The position numbers and the translations under genes are program-made. Shown in pieces: positions 1 through 10,400 of a stretch of DNA of 64,000 nucleotides (position 1 is its first letter; every line of letters starts with the position of its first letter). Origin of the DNA: Nitzschia sp. DOCU1 (taxonomy: Eukaryota; Bacillariophyta; Bacillariophyceae; Bacillariales; Bacillariaceae); NCBI GenBank assembly GCA_951394045.1, contig OX595985.1:2914001-2978000 (forward strand), written 5' to 3'. The notes under the pieces were generated by a model. The model made no database searches. It had not been told where the DNA came from and was given only the letters and a program-made list of their open reading frames with translations.

Positions 1-522
1 CTAGGTAGAAAGTAGCATTAAAGAGTGGTGACTTTCTAGTAGACATATTTCTATCTCTAGCTAGCAAGCCATGCTTCGTTGTAGGTTCACCTGGAGAACA
101 AAGCAAAAGCACCTGCCATTGTTGTGCGATCCCGATTTTTCTTTGCTAGTTGGCACTACTATAGCTGTAAAAACATCCTGCTAGCTGTTTCCATGTCTGA
201 CAAAATGGTCAAATTCTAGCTACAATTTCTTGCAAAAGAGTAGTAGTCATCGATAGCCGTTCCCCTCACATGTAAACCAGCTATGACGCTTTGTGCCCCG
301 TCATCCCCCTAATGAATCATTCCCCCAAATGAACTCCCGCGCAACAATGACGAGATGGGCAGATTTCATGCGCTATGACCATGGCAGAGGCCAACACAAG
401 GATAGAACTTGCTTAGGAACAAAGCAGCGCAGAGGCGCTCTTCCCTCAAATCCTTTCATTCACTGCGTCCCAGGCACCCTAATATAAGCTCGTGGATAAG
501 GTCACCAAGCTGCTATTCTGCA
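1..522. other. 5' flank, no gene recognised
   Basis: I see no convincing coding region, RNA gene or repeat here. It is AT-leaning intergenic DNA before the EXS gene and presumably contains that gene's promoter and 5' UTR, but no clear TATA box or other element can be assigned. Confidence 0.5.
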
Positions 523-2253
523 ATGACACTTCCACTGTGGAAACGAGCAGCCCTGGTGCCTTTCTTGTTATTTGCCTTGTGGCTGTTGACCGACAATGAC
601 ACTTCTGGCTCGCAGCGGGACCACCACTTGGCAGTATTCACTGCACTACGGAGACACCCCCCTTGTCTTCGAGTCTATAGATCACTCTTGGAGATCAATC
701 TTTTATTGTGGGGTACCGTGGTGTCATTGTATTTATGGAATCGGACGATTGGAAGGAAGATGATCGGCTACTTGCTGTTTCAGCCTGCCACTGTGGACGA
801 ATCATCCATGACGATTTCTACCAATTATCGAGATGCACCAGAGTACTTTCCCGTCGACGAAGACGATTTTGCTCCAGTTCTCACAGAAGATATCTTGATG
901 TTGGGCAAAACGCCGGTGGTGTCTGATGGAGACAAGAAAGCCACGATCTTTCAGGAGGCATGGGATGCCCACTACGATAGCGACGGCGAGGTGCAAGAGT
1001 CAGCAGCTCCAACTGCGTATGGACCACCGGATATATCCGTGCTGGTAGCAGCCGCTGTGGACTCGCTCGTATTGATTCTTCTATCACTCTTTTTCTTTAC
1101 GCTAAGCAGCGCTGAAGGGGGGAGATACGTAGACGGAATGGCCGATCTTAGCTTCTTTCGCATTGTGGCATTGGTGGCGGCACCCATTTTTCCGCTTGTC
1201 CTCTTTTTAGCGGTGACGTTTGCGGCTTTCATGCCTTGGAGAAAGAACCGCAGTGAATTTTGGAAGATCATATCACTGACGATTGGAGCGCCCATGTATC
1301 ATGTCACATTCCGAGACGGCTTTGTTGGTGACATTTTGACGTCGTCCGTCCGACCCATGAGGGACATTGCCTTTACTTTATTTTACATATTCTCCGGACT
1401 ACAAGGGTGGTGGAGGCAAGCCTATGACTTGGATACAGCCGACTTGCCATTGGAGACAAACTGGCTTCTTCACACGGTTATTTTCCCCATGTGCATGGTT
1501 TCACCGCTGTGGTGGCGTTTTATGCAAAATCTACGACAAACATACGAAAACAAGAAGCGATGGCCTTATCTTGGAAATGCTTTCAAGTACTTTATCGCTG
1601 CCGAAGTGGCCGTGTTCGGCGTATTCAATCCATCCCGGAAACAAACCTTCCTGTGGCTCGCCAGTTTCGTCATTGCCACACTCTACCAGATATGGTGGGA
1701 TGTAGTCATGGACTGGGAACTGTTAGTGGTCGAGGGTAACAGGATTCGGCTTCGAAAAACGCGTATCTACTCGGTGAAATGGATGTATTGGACGATTCTT
1801 TTCGTTAATGTTATACTTCGATTCTGCTGGACGCTGAGCTTTTTGCCGCCACATTATCTAAACCGCGCAGGCGTTCTCAGCGATCAATTTGAAGGCGACA
1901 TCTCGCATATTCTGAATCCGATGATTGCATCGGCTGAAATCATTCGGCGGACACTTTGGGGGTTCCTGAGGGTAGAGCTAGAAGCAATCAAAGTCGGACG
2001 GAGGGAACCGAGCCTGAAAGGGGCATGGTCTGACGCTGATCACGACGCTGAAATCGAACTCAAGGTCATGGCCATGGAGGGTGTTGACCCGTCAACTCGA
2101 GGTGGGTGGGAGATGGCGCCCAGCAAATCGGGGTGGATTTCCAGCCATATGTACATGATGACGGACCTCCAGATTATTGGAGAACTCTGTATATACGCGA
2201 CGGCGTTCACAGTGCTTGGGCTGGTTGCTGCGGCACATCGTTTAACATACTAG
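523..2253 (+). CDS. EXS (ERD1/XPR1/SYG1) family membrane protein
   Basis: The 576-residue polytopic membrane protein carries an EXS domain, the C-terminal domain of the XPR1/SYG1 phosphate exporters and of Golgi Erd1. Signature stretches are visible: FRDGFVGDILTSSVRP near residue 263, WWRFMQNLRQTYENK followed by an NAFKYF block, the WWDVVMDWELL block near 391, and EIIRRTLWGFLRVE near 470. There is no N-terminal SPX domain, so it is closer to Erd1-type than to XPR1-type proteins. An acidic loop at about residues 90-170 separates the first membrane segments from the rest. I chose the ATG at 523 because a hydrophobic segment (LVPFLLFALWLL) follows at once; the frame is open back to 409, which would add 38 polar residues. 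Family knowledge suggests phosphate handling or Golgi retention; the substrate is not shown by sequence. Confidence 0.8.
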   Translation: MTLPLWKRAALVPFLLFALWLLTDNDTSGSQRDHHLAVFTALRRHPPCLRVYRSLLEINLLLWGTVVSLYLWNRTIGRKMIGYLLFQPATVDESSMTISTNYRDAPEYFPVDEDDFAPVLTEDILMLGKTPVVSDGDKKATIFQEAWDAHYDSDGEVQESAAPTAYGPPDISVLVAAAVDSLVLILLSLFFFTLSSAEGGRYVDGMADLSFFRIVALVAAPIFPLVLFLAVTFAAFMPWRKNRSEFWKIISLTIGAPMYHVTFRDGFVGDILTSSVRPMRDIAFTLFYIFSGLQGWWRQAYDLDTADLPLETNWLLHTVIFPMCMVSPLWWRFMQNLRQTYENKKRWPYLGNAFKYFIAAEVAVFGVFNPSRKQTFLWLASFVIATLYQIWWDVVMDWELLVVEGNRIRLRKTRIYSVKWMYWTILFVNVILRFCWTLSFLPPHYLNRAGVLSDQFEGDISHILNPMIASAEIIRRTLWGFLRVELEAIKVGRREPSLKGAWSDADHDAEIELKVMAMEGVDPSTRGGWEMAPSKSGWISSHMYMMTDLQIIGELCIYATAFTVLGLVAAAHRLTY

Positions 2254-2593
2254 CAGTAGCATGGTTTACATCTTGCCAAATGTATAGCTAGACTAGAGTA
2301 GACTACCGGTTCGACTCAAACTGGCAAAGTGCCTTTGGGGCTACTCAACTATCTAGTTGTGGTACGAAAGGGTCGCTGGCTGCCAGCCCGCTGGATGGGT
2401 AAAATATGATTCGTGGGCACCTGACAACGAAGTGAAACAGGTGAAGAGACGTGGGGGATTACATATGAAGAACAAGAAGTTAAGGCAGACAACTACCGGT
2501 AGAAGCTGATCAGATCAACGTCGACTTAGATAAAGCAAAGCCTTCGAATTGCTCGAATTATTTTACCGCTTGTTGGAATAACATATTAGTGAT
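2254..2593. other. Convergent intergenic region
   Basis: This 340-bp interval lies between the converging 3' ends of the EXS gene and the hydrolase gene. I see no gene; it should hold the 3' UTRs and poly(A) signals of both. Confidence 0.5.
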
Positions 2594-3863
2594 CTATTGT
2601 TGAGCTGTTTGTGATAGAAGATTGAGTGCCTCCGAGATAGCCAAGGCGCCAAAGAAACCCGCGCCTACGACATAGGTCGGTTGAGATTCTTGCTGACCAG
2701 GGCTAGTGCTGCTGGATTTGCTTTCTACTTCGGACGTGAGAAAGTTGGCAATAGCATCGGCTGTGATATCCGGCTGCTCCAAATGAGGGACATGACCACA
2801 TTCTTCAATCCACTCCAGTCGAGCATTCGGCAACGTCTCAACAAACTTTGGCATGAATAGAGGAGGTAGGACATTGCATTGAGTAAGCTAAACGGAGAGT
2901 AGCGCCGATACAACCTTCCAACCGTGGAAAGATTACCTTATTGGCATAGAGTTTGCCCTCAAGAATGCCATCCTGTCGTCCCCATAGAACTAGCGAGGGT
3001 GAATTGATCAAAGGAACCTTGCTTGATGGCGTAAAGCCTCCGCTCTGCATAAACGAGACCATGGCGTCAGTCCACCCGTCCCTGAGACAGTGAAGACGGC
3101 CACTGATTTGCGCTTCTTCGGTTGCAAACGTTTCCTTGTCGAAATAGGACATTTGATTGGCGGAATTGCGGAGCGGAACGCTTTTGAGTACACCAACTCC
3201 AAGTTTTGCCAAGGGAGTGGGAAGCTTGGCCATGGGCCCCACGCCATCGACAAATCCTTGTGCGTCGATCAAAATGAGACCAGAACATGTATCTCGTTTC
3301 GCGGCTGCCAGCTCAATGGCAGCGGCTCCACCCAAGCTTGCCCCCGCAATACAAAAGGGTGAATCTTTCCCAAACATGGTATCTACAAAGCTCTTGAGCG
3401 CCTTGACTTTGGCCTCGGCCGAAAAACTTGTAACACCGTCGTACTGCGTAAATCCCCAGCCTAGCACGTCCACGGCAAAAGTATCGATTCCATTTGCAGC
3501 GAGTTTCGGCCCCAAGCGTCGATATTCCAGCGCCGAGGAATCAAAGCCATGGATCAAAATAAGTGGAGGACACTTTCGTCTCGGCGATTTTTCAGCTGGC
3601 CAGTGGATGTAGGAAATCCCAACGGACCCAGATTGACTGATTTCAGAAGAAACGGGCACAGCGACTCGAGTCATACGCTTTGCGGCATCGATGCAGGCTT
3701 GCTCGACAATGCCGGTGGTGTCGGGGGTGGTAAATGTGAGGTCGGCCATTGTGGCGCCGTGAAGTGTCGTAGTAGCGCCATTACATTGCTTTCGTTGGGC
3801 CAGAAACGCACATGATAGCGGCATGCAACTATACACGAAAAGTAGGACTGTTTGAATCCTCAT
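2594..3863 (-). CDS. Plastid-targeted alpha/beta hydrolase, one intron
   Basis: Two exons (3863-2937 and 2845-2594) encode 392 residues of an alpha/beta-fold hydrolase. The oxyanion motif HG is at 105-106, the nucleophile elbow GASLGG puts Ser at 176, the acid is Asp298 in LWGRQDG, and the catalytic His327 lies in ECGHVPH just after the intron. The N-terminus (MRIQTVLLFVYSCMPLSCAFLAQ) is a signal peptide ending in SCA|F, which resembles the diatom ASAFAP plastid motif. I chose the ATG at 3863 because it starts this signal directly; an upstream ATG at 3902 would add 13 residues. A hydrophobic stretch (VVGAGFFGALAI) lies near the C-terminus. The substrate is unknown. The gene appears intact. 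Its 5' end is copied almost exactly at 58246-58482. Confidence 0.8.
2846..2936 (-). other. Spliceosomal intron of the hydrolase gene (91 bp)
   Basis: The donor is AAG|GTAATC and the acceptor is CCAAAG|TTT, phase 0. Joining gives YANK-FVETLPNARLEW, which matches the family pattern before the catalytic His. An alternative acceptor at 2888 (GTTTAG) would give a 49-bp intron and add 14 residues (LTQCNVLPP...); the 91-bp version fits the family better and is a more usual diatom intron length. Confidence 0.75.
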
Positions 3864-3949
3864 GGTTCCTGTCACTATCAAACGACAACAAAAACAAGGC
3901 AAATGGATAGGATACCGAGCATTTGTGTTGTGGGTTTTGTGGAGCCCTG
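3713..3949 (-). repeat. 237-bp segment duplicated at 58246-58482
   Basis: This segment covers the hydrolase signal-peptide codons, start codon and upstream promoter DNA. It is collinear with 58246-58482 over 237 bp; I see one mismatch (G to A at the second in-frame ATG region). It is the parent copy, because the full gene continues here. Confidence 0.9.
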
Positions 3950-4090
3950 GACTATCCGGTACTGCGCTATGTAGGCCCTACGTGGGATCGTGCTCCTTAA
4001 ATTAGGACCTCGCAATTTATAACAAGGCCCTATATTTAACGCGATATATTGCTATTAGATTTCCTTTCAGAACTTCATGCCAACGGCTGA

Positions 4091-4260
4091 TTCGAAACGG
4101 GGTTTTTTGAAACGGGGTATTTCGAAACGGGGTTTTATCGAAACGGGGTTTTTGAAACGGGTTTTTTTCGAAACGGGGTTTTCGAAACGGGGTTTTTTCG
4201 AAACGGGGTTTTTTCGAAACGGGGTTTTCGAAACGGGGTTTTGCGAAACGGGGTTTTTCC
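4091..4260 (+). repeat. Minisatellite of about 11 GAAACGGGG(T)n units
   Basis: About 11 imperfect units of TTTCGAAACGGGG with variable T runs, period 13-17 bp. Each unit keeps a G3-G4 tract on the + strand and TTCGAA at its centre. Because the units are simple, open frames of F/K/R/G repeats occur on both strands; I do not regard these as genes. It lies in the divergent space between the hydrolase and LPA1-like genes. Confidence 0.9.
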
Positions 4261-4526
4261 AACTTGATGCCGATGCTCAAGTAGTAACATTACTAGAGGG
4301 AGCGCGCGCAACAGCATAATAAGTGATAGTTCAAATAGACACCAATGGCACCCTGGTGGAAAGCCAGTTGTGGAGAGAGAAGCATTGGGACGATGATGCA
4401 TCCTTTCCAACTCATTTCGAAAGATTACTCCGACGTGAATAAGTGGATTTAGCAACGTCTTGTTTCAGGGAGCTCACAAAACCGTGGTCTTTCATCCTAA
4501 CTACTAGCTATCACCCAGAAGGCAAA

Positions 4527-5222
4527 ATGAGAAGCTTTGTCCGTGTTTTGTTCGTATGGAGCGCAGTTTCTGCCGCCGACGCTTTTCTAAATCAACATAC
4601 TGGCGGCCGTAGCAGAGCCACAACACTTTTGGCTCTACCGACGGAAAAGAAATCCAACATCCCACCTACTCGCGTTGATAGTAAAAACGATGATCCTGCC
4701 TTTCTCAGTCAAGATGCCGGTGGGTTTACCATCAAGCAGCGTCTTCGCTAGGAGGTGGAGTCGCCATTCCGAAAAGTCCGATGGCAGTGCCCTCACGGCA
4801 CTCTACTTTAGTCTGCTTGGTACGATTAAAGCTGTTCAAGGCGGTTATGCTGATGCCCCGCCATTGGACGAGGCATTGACTAGCGACGCAATCAATATTG
4901 GTGCTGCCGTAATTTGTGGATTTCTTGCCTTTCGTGAATACAAAACCGGTGAAGCCAATCTCGAACGGATTGCCCAGGTTGGAAGATTGGCTTCATTGGG
5001 CTTGGAACTTGCTAGTGGAGGAGGACGTAAACGTGTCAAGGATTATCGTCGATTCTCGAGGGTGATTATCGCGGCTGGAGGCGAAGATTACATTGCCAGA
5101 TTGTGTCGGAGTCTGACTGCCGATCAATTGCAAGTGAATGGTACCAGAGGGCGGCAGAATTAGGAGACGCCAGCGCCATTGACATTCTTTTTGGAAGTTG
5201 CTGTTGCGCTCCCGCCGCTTGA
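4527..5222 (+). pseudogene. LPA1-like (LOW PSII ACCUMULATION 1) gene, broken
   Basis: The N-terminus (MRSFVRVLFVWSAVSAADAF) is a signal peptide with an ADA|F plastid-type cleavage motif. Downstream, EVESPFRKVR, the hydrophobic ALYFSLLGTIKAV, DAINIGAAVICGFLAFREYK and RRFSRVIIAAGGEDYIARL match, in order, the C-terminal half of plant and cyanobacterial LPA1, which assists photosystem II assembly at the thylakoid. The frame is broken three times: TAG at 4749-4751 where the family has Glu, a 1-nt shift near 4782, and another near 5131-5136 (after which EWYQRAAELGDASAIDILF continues). The TPR region of plant LPA1 is absent. Either this is a recent pseudogene or the assembly has errors; no intron removes the lesions. 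Confidence 0.6.
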
Positions 5223-5442
5223 AAAGAATCTGCCTCGGAAAATGGCAAGCAATAAGTGTTGCTCATGGCAACTACCCCGTGAGATTTCCAAGACACCAAG
5301 AGTCACACTTGTGACATTCTAGAATAGGAAATCGAAGTAGTACCAATGCAATTGTGATTCTTCTTGGAACTTGAAATTAATGTTCGGTGTCTCCCGATTC
5401 TCCTTAAGAATATTCCTGTGGCTTTGACTCCGTCGCGGTCGG

Positions 5443-6972
5443 TTACTGGTCTTTGCTGGTGGTCTCGTCGGCATCTGGCTTCTTTACCACGGCGAATTTC
5501 AGAGCGTCAGCGTATAGCGGCAGGTCATCCAGAGGATTTTCACTAGAAATGGAAGGAGAAAAAATGTTGCCATCCAGAAATGAAACCCCTGTCCGAATGG
5601 ACAGTCGCAACTTTCCACCAACATTTCTTTTTCCNNNNNNNNNNNNNNNNNNNNNNNNNNNNNNNNNNNNNNNNNNNNNNNNNNNNNNNNNNNNNNNNNN
5701 NNNNNNNNNNNNNNNNNNNNNNNNNNNNNNNNNNNNNNNNNNNNNNNNNNNNNNNNNNNNNNNNNNNNNNNNNNNNNNNNNNNNNNNNNNNNNNNNNNNN
5801 NNNNNNNNNNNNNNNNNNNNNNNNNNNNNNNNNNCGTTCCAAGCAAAGGAAACTCGCCTACAATACAACCGTGATCCAACAAATCTTTGGTTTCCAAGAT
5901 GATCTTTCCCAAGTTTACAGGTGGAGTTGTTTCCTCTTGCTTTTTGCTGTTATTGCTGCTACCACCACCGAACCATCCCTTGAAACCCGTCTTTTGGTGG
6001 TCCGAGATATTGGCATGGGCATGACAGACTAGTGAAATGGTAATTTTGCGGCGTTCCATTCGTCGGATAACCGCCTTCGCAAATTTGGAATCGCCACGGG
6101 CCAACGTTACATGTTGGGCGAAAGGACCACCATTGAGGGACCAAAAGTCGACTCGACCTTGACGTTCGTACGGCTGTACTCCCGCCTCTTCGGCATTATC
6201 ATTGTCCACTTTTACTTGCGTCTCTTTATTGGTCTTGCCATTGAGCAACTGGGCACGTTGGAAGGGCTGGGAACGAAAATGAAGATCAATGGGTTTGTCC
6301 GTTTCGGTTTCATTGAGAGGGAGTTGAATCGATACATGAACTTCCAATTGAAGCCACTCTGGAAAACTACTAGTACTAGCTGTTCCGGCAGTACCAGCCT
6401 TATGACAGTCTTTGGGCACGTAGGCCGTTTGAAAGGCTTTGTTGGTATGCAGTTCCAAAACGTCTAGAATGGATAGTTCAACTCGTTCCTCCGTTGGAAT
6501 AGCATTTCGGATAATTTGAGTCAAATCTTCTTTTGGCACCAATCTCAATCTGCCCGCCGCAAGAGGCGCCTTTTCGTCGTCTTTGATGGTTGATATAGTG
6601 ACAGCCTTGGTTCCATTGGTTTGTATTAGCTCGGCAACTTTAGAACACAAATCGGCGTATCGCCACCAAGCCTGCAGTTGCTGTGTTCCACTCGTCGAGT
6701 CGACTAGGCGCTGGAAAAAGATGAACCAGTCTTGCTGTTCTTGTGCCTTTTGAACTTCATCTTGTAGTCGTCTTGCCGTTGCGCGAGTTCTGCTTGTTCA
6801 GCCTCTCTGGCAAGAGCTTGCTTGTACAATTTCAAAACTGCAGTGGCCTCGGGTATCCTTTTTTCGTCTCTCAATCGAATCGCCTCTTGCCTAAGTTCTT
6901 CAGACGACTTTGGTTTTAGCTGTTGGTGTTGAGCGGTATTGGCTGGCTTGTTGTTGCTGCCTGGGTTTGATT
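5443..6972 (-). pseudogene. CC2D1-like (DM14 plus C2) gene, truncated, with gap
   Basis: Read from high to low coordinates, the protein has a DM14-like helical stretch (EELRQEAIRLRDEKRIPEA), a coiled coil, a QDWFIFFQRLVDSTSG block, a long middle region, and a C2 domain whose end (NVGGKLRLSIRTG) resembles the CC2D1/Lgd GGKLEV-VR ending. CC2D1 proteins act in endosomal ESCRT-III sorting; that role is family knowledge and the assignment is tentative. A 200-N gap removes the middle of the C2 domain. A 1-nt frameshift lies near 6775-6785 (AELAQRQ versus RRLQDEVQKAQEQ). The N-terminus is cut at 6972 by the copia #1 LTR; the ATG at 7036 belongs to LTR sequence, so the true start is missing. Confidence 0.5.
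5635..5834. other. Assembly gap of 200 N
   Basis: Exactly 200 unknown bases, probably a placeholder size. It falls inside the C2-domain coding region of the CC2D1-like gene, and the frames on either side need not agree. Confidence 1.
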
Positions 6973-7172
6973 TGTCCGAATCTGGATGTGGCGTGGGATC
7001 ATATTGGTCAACTGCGCGCGGATGCGCAATGGTCATCGGAACAACGAAATCAAGGATACGTAAGCCGACAATGGCACAATTCGTTTTAGTCTTGGTCTAT
7101 CAAGGGTTGTCTTTAGCTTTAGGTTACACTATCATCGATACGAAAGGAGTAAGTCACACGGAACTTCACACA
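6973..7172 (+). repeat. 5' LTR of copia #1
   Basis: About 200 bp, TG...CA ended, nearly identical to 13352-13551. It truncates the CC2D1-like gene. The following GTTTATCAGACCCACG resembles the ATCAGA core of initiator-Met primer-binding sites only weakly. Confidence 0.85.
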
Positions 7173-7481
7173 GTTTATCAGACCCACGTGGCTTTGGGAG
7201 ATTCTGAAGGTAGTAAAAGAATCGGCTCGATTTTGAACGAGAAAAAGGGAATAAGGCAATAAGGAGATTAGGCAACGCCAGGGACTGATCACCCCGTACG
7301 GCACCCGAGACGTCCATTATCTGAGACGTAAAACTGCCTCAGAGTGTGACCATTGTGTCAAATAATACAACTCTTCGTGGGTAGGCTCGAGGAACAAAGG
7401 AAATAAGGAAAGGAAAACTCGGGCTCCGGCCCAGTATTTATTTACTCACACATTACTCTTCGGAATAAAGAGCGGAAAAAC
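7173..7481 (+). other. Leader of copia #1
   Basis: Non-coding leader between the 5' LTR and the Gag ATG, with a tentative primer-binding site at its start. I see no gene in it. Confidence 0.6.
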
Positions 7482-10400
7482 ATGGTTGGCATTACTGTGG
7501 CCCAGGCTAATGCCTACTTCACCGCCAATGGTGGTAACAACGTGGCCGACGTCGCTCGGCTACTTAACGATGTGCTTGGATTCAGTCGCCTGCAGGCTTA
7601 CCAGGTCCATCGAGAGGGAATTGACAGTTTGGAGGACATGATTGGTTTCACCGAGAAGGAATGGAGCGAGATCGGCAACAACATGATTCCAAAACTTAAC
7701 GCAATTGCCATCAAGAAGTTGCAGATTCTTGCCTTCTGGGTGCGCGATTTGAACTCTCGCGGTGCGGATTTGAATGCTGCTGATTTCACCCAGGAAGGTT
7801 ATTCGGATGCCAAGAACAGGTACCAACTTGCTAAACAGGAGAAGGAAGCTGGGATTGAGGACTCGGAAATTAAAATGCCCGGTAAGCTCAAGGCGGATAA
7901 GTGGACTGACTGGGAGAAGGATTTTGTGAACCATCTAGAAAGCATCAGGGGCGCAAGCAACGTCCCGCTGTCTTATGTTATTCGGGATGACGAAGACCCA
8001 GAAAGGGACCCAACCAAGCCATTTTGGAGTGCATCCCTTGATGGCAGAGCATTTAAAAAGGATGCAGAGGTGGTATTCCGCAAGATTATGCAGTGCGTCA
8101 TTGGCACCGATGCGTATCACTGGGTAAAAGGAAACGAAGGTAGGAAGGACGGCAGGATTACCATGAACGATCTTCGGGCCCATTACGATGGACCGGACAT
8201 GAAGCAGCGCCGTATTGACCAGGCTCGCTACGCCATCGAGCACTTGCATTGGCGCAATGAGCAAAGCAAAAGTTTTGAATCGTACACTTCTGAATTGAAA
8301 TCGGCTTTTGAAACCTTGAGGAAATATGGACGTCCCAAGACTGACGAGGAGCAGGTGGACATTCTGACAAAAGGCATCAACTCAAACGCCCCGGAAGTTA
8401 AGGCAACGATTGAACTCATCATGATGAATAGGGAAATGCGCACCAGTTTTGACAGGTGCAGTGCTACGCTCAGTGACACTCTGCGTCGTGCTCACCCCGC
8501 AATGTTTGACAGGGCTGGAGCGTACAGGTGTGGAGCTAACAGGAATATCTCGCAGACAAACAATGATAACCGTGGTGGCGGACGTGGTCGTGGTCGTGGA
8601 GGCAGAGATGGAAGAGGAGGCCGCGGTGGCAGTGGTCGCAATTCTTCTCACAGGATTCCAGGCGTTCCCAGATCGTATGCTGGGGTGGATCTAAGCGATC
8701 CTCACAGGTACATGACAGAAGAAGAATGGTGGCTGTTGACCCCAGCCATCAGACACGCTATTACCAATGACCCCGACCGTGCTCAAGCGGTAGAGAGGCG
8801 CAAGGCTCAGAGGACCCAAGGAGGAAGAAATTACACAGGTGGCCGTGGAGGGCGCGGTGGCCGTGGTGGCAGAAATGTTTCCGCAGCCACTTCCGACAAT
8901 ACTTCAAGCGTATCTGCTGAAGCAATAGAACAGGCGGTCGCACGAGGTGTTATGGCCGCAAGCAGCGGACAGGATGTCGCCTCGGCGGCACCAACTGCAA
9001 ACTCAGGCACCCAGCCTCCACGGATGGGGCATGGGGCCTACCCAAGAAACACAAGCATGGTGAAAATCCTTAGCCGCATGACTGGGAAGACTCACAGTCA
9101 CACCATTTTTGATTTCCCCATTGGAGAATTTCGCACAAATGAAATTGACAGTCGTTCTGACAATCACTGTTTCGGAAAGAATTTCAGGCCCCTCGAATAT
9201 AGCGGGGAAATCGTCAATGTCTCACCCTTTAACCCAGGTTACGAACCCATTCGTGGCGTTCCCATGGTCACAGCTGCAACAGCAATTCAGCTTCCCGACA
9301 CTGGCGAAACTGTTATTCTTGTACTCCCACAGGGTTTAGGTTTCTGGACTTCCATGGAAAATTCTTTGATTAACCCATATCAATGGCGCGCTTTTGGACA
9401 CTCTGTTTGCGACGACCCGACAGATCCTAACAGGCCATTGGGCGTCACAGCCATTGATGGCACTTTTATTCCGTTCAAAATGCGTGGGACAACTTGTTCC
9501 TTCGACAGTTTTTGTCCTTCTGACACTGACCTTCGTGATTGTCGTCACATCCTTATGAATGACGATCTTTGGGATCCTTCTTCGGCCATTTTTGGGCTCT
9601 CGAAGGAGGAGGCAGAATACGATCGTCTTGCATATGGAGTGAACGTTGGAGCCAAGGGACAAGACCCTGGCGATCTTACACTTTCACAAATTTCTTCAAT
9701 TTATTCAGCTTTGGTTCCTAAGTTGGTTTCAAAGGTTCAGATTGCTCGGACAGCGCAGGTTGAAGTCGCACCCATTGCGACAACTCGACACTCCCCAGTC
9801 AATCCCGAAACACTGGCTCAGAAATGGAGGATCGGATTGGAGGCAGCCAAGAACACACTTCAGGTGGCAACGCAGGTCGGTATAAGGACAGCAGTCCATC
9901 CCCTTCGAAGACGGTATCGCACAGACATCCTGTCGGATTCCAGGAGGCGCTTACGCGCAAAGTTCTATTCGGATACAATGATATCTAGCGTCAAATCGAT
10001 CAGAGGTAACAGGTATGCTCAGGTGTTCAGCGGTGAGGGATACGTCAAGGTCTGCCCTATGGCGTCGAAGGCGGAGGCTGGAATGGCATTGCAGGAATTT
10101 CTTGATGACGTAGGGGTACCAGAGATAATGACGGTTGATGGTGCCCTGGAGCAGGTGGCTCCGGGCAGTGATTTTACTAAAACTGCTCGGAAGGTAAGAA
10201 TGATGTTGCGTCAAACAGAACCCCACTCTCCCTGGCAGAACCGATGTGAGCGAGATATCGGGACATTGAGGCGCAAATGGAAAAACAGAGCAACGGCTCT
10301 AGGAGTACCAAGGCGAGTTTGGGACTACGGCATGGTCTGGGAGGCGGAAATAATGTCACGAACGGCATCAGGTCGCGACGGTAGGACAGGCATTGAACGT

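Noticed and set aside
2888..2936. 49-bp intron in the hydrolase gene
   Set aside because: Splicing to the GTTTAG acceptor keeps the frame, but adds 14 non-family residues; the 91-bp intron gives a better family match and a more usual length.
4091..4260. CRISPR-like array
   Set aside because: Units are contiguous and spacers are only T runs of varying length; this is a simple minisatellite in a eukaryotic genome.
6973..7036. N-terminus of the CC2D1-like protein starting at the ATG at 7036
   Set aside because: These codons lie in the copia #1 5' LTR and recur at the 3' LTR, so they are not the real gene start.
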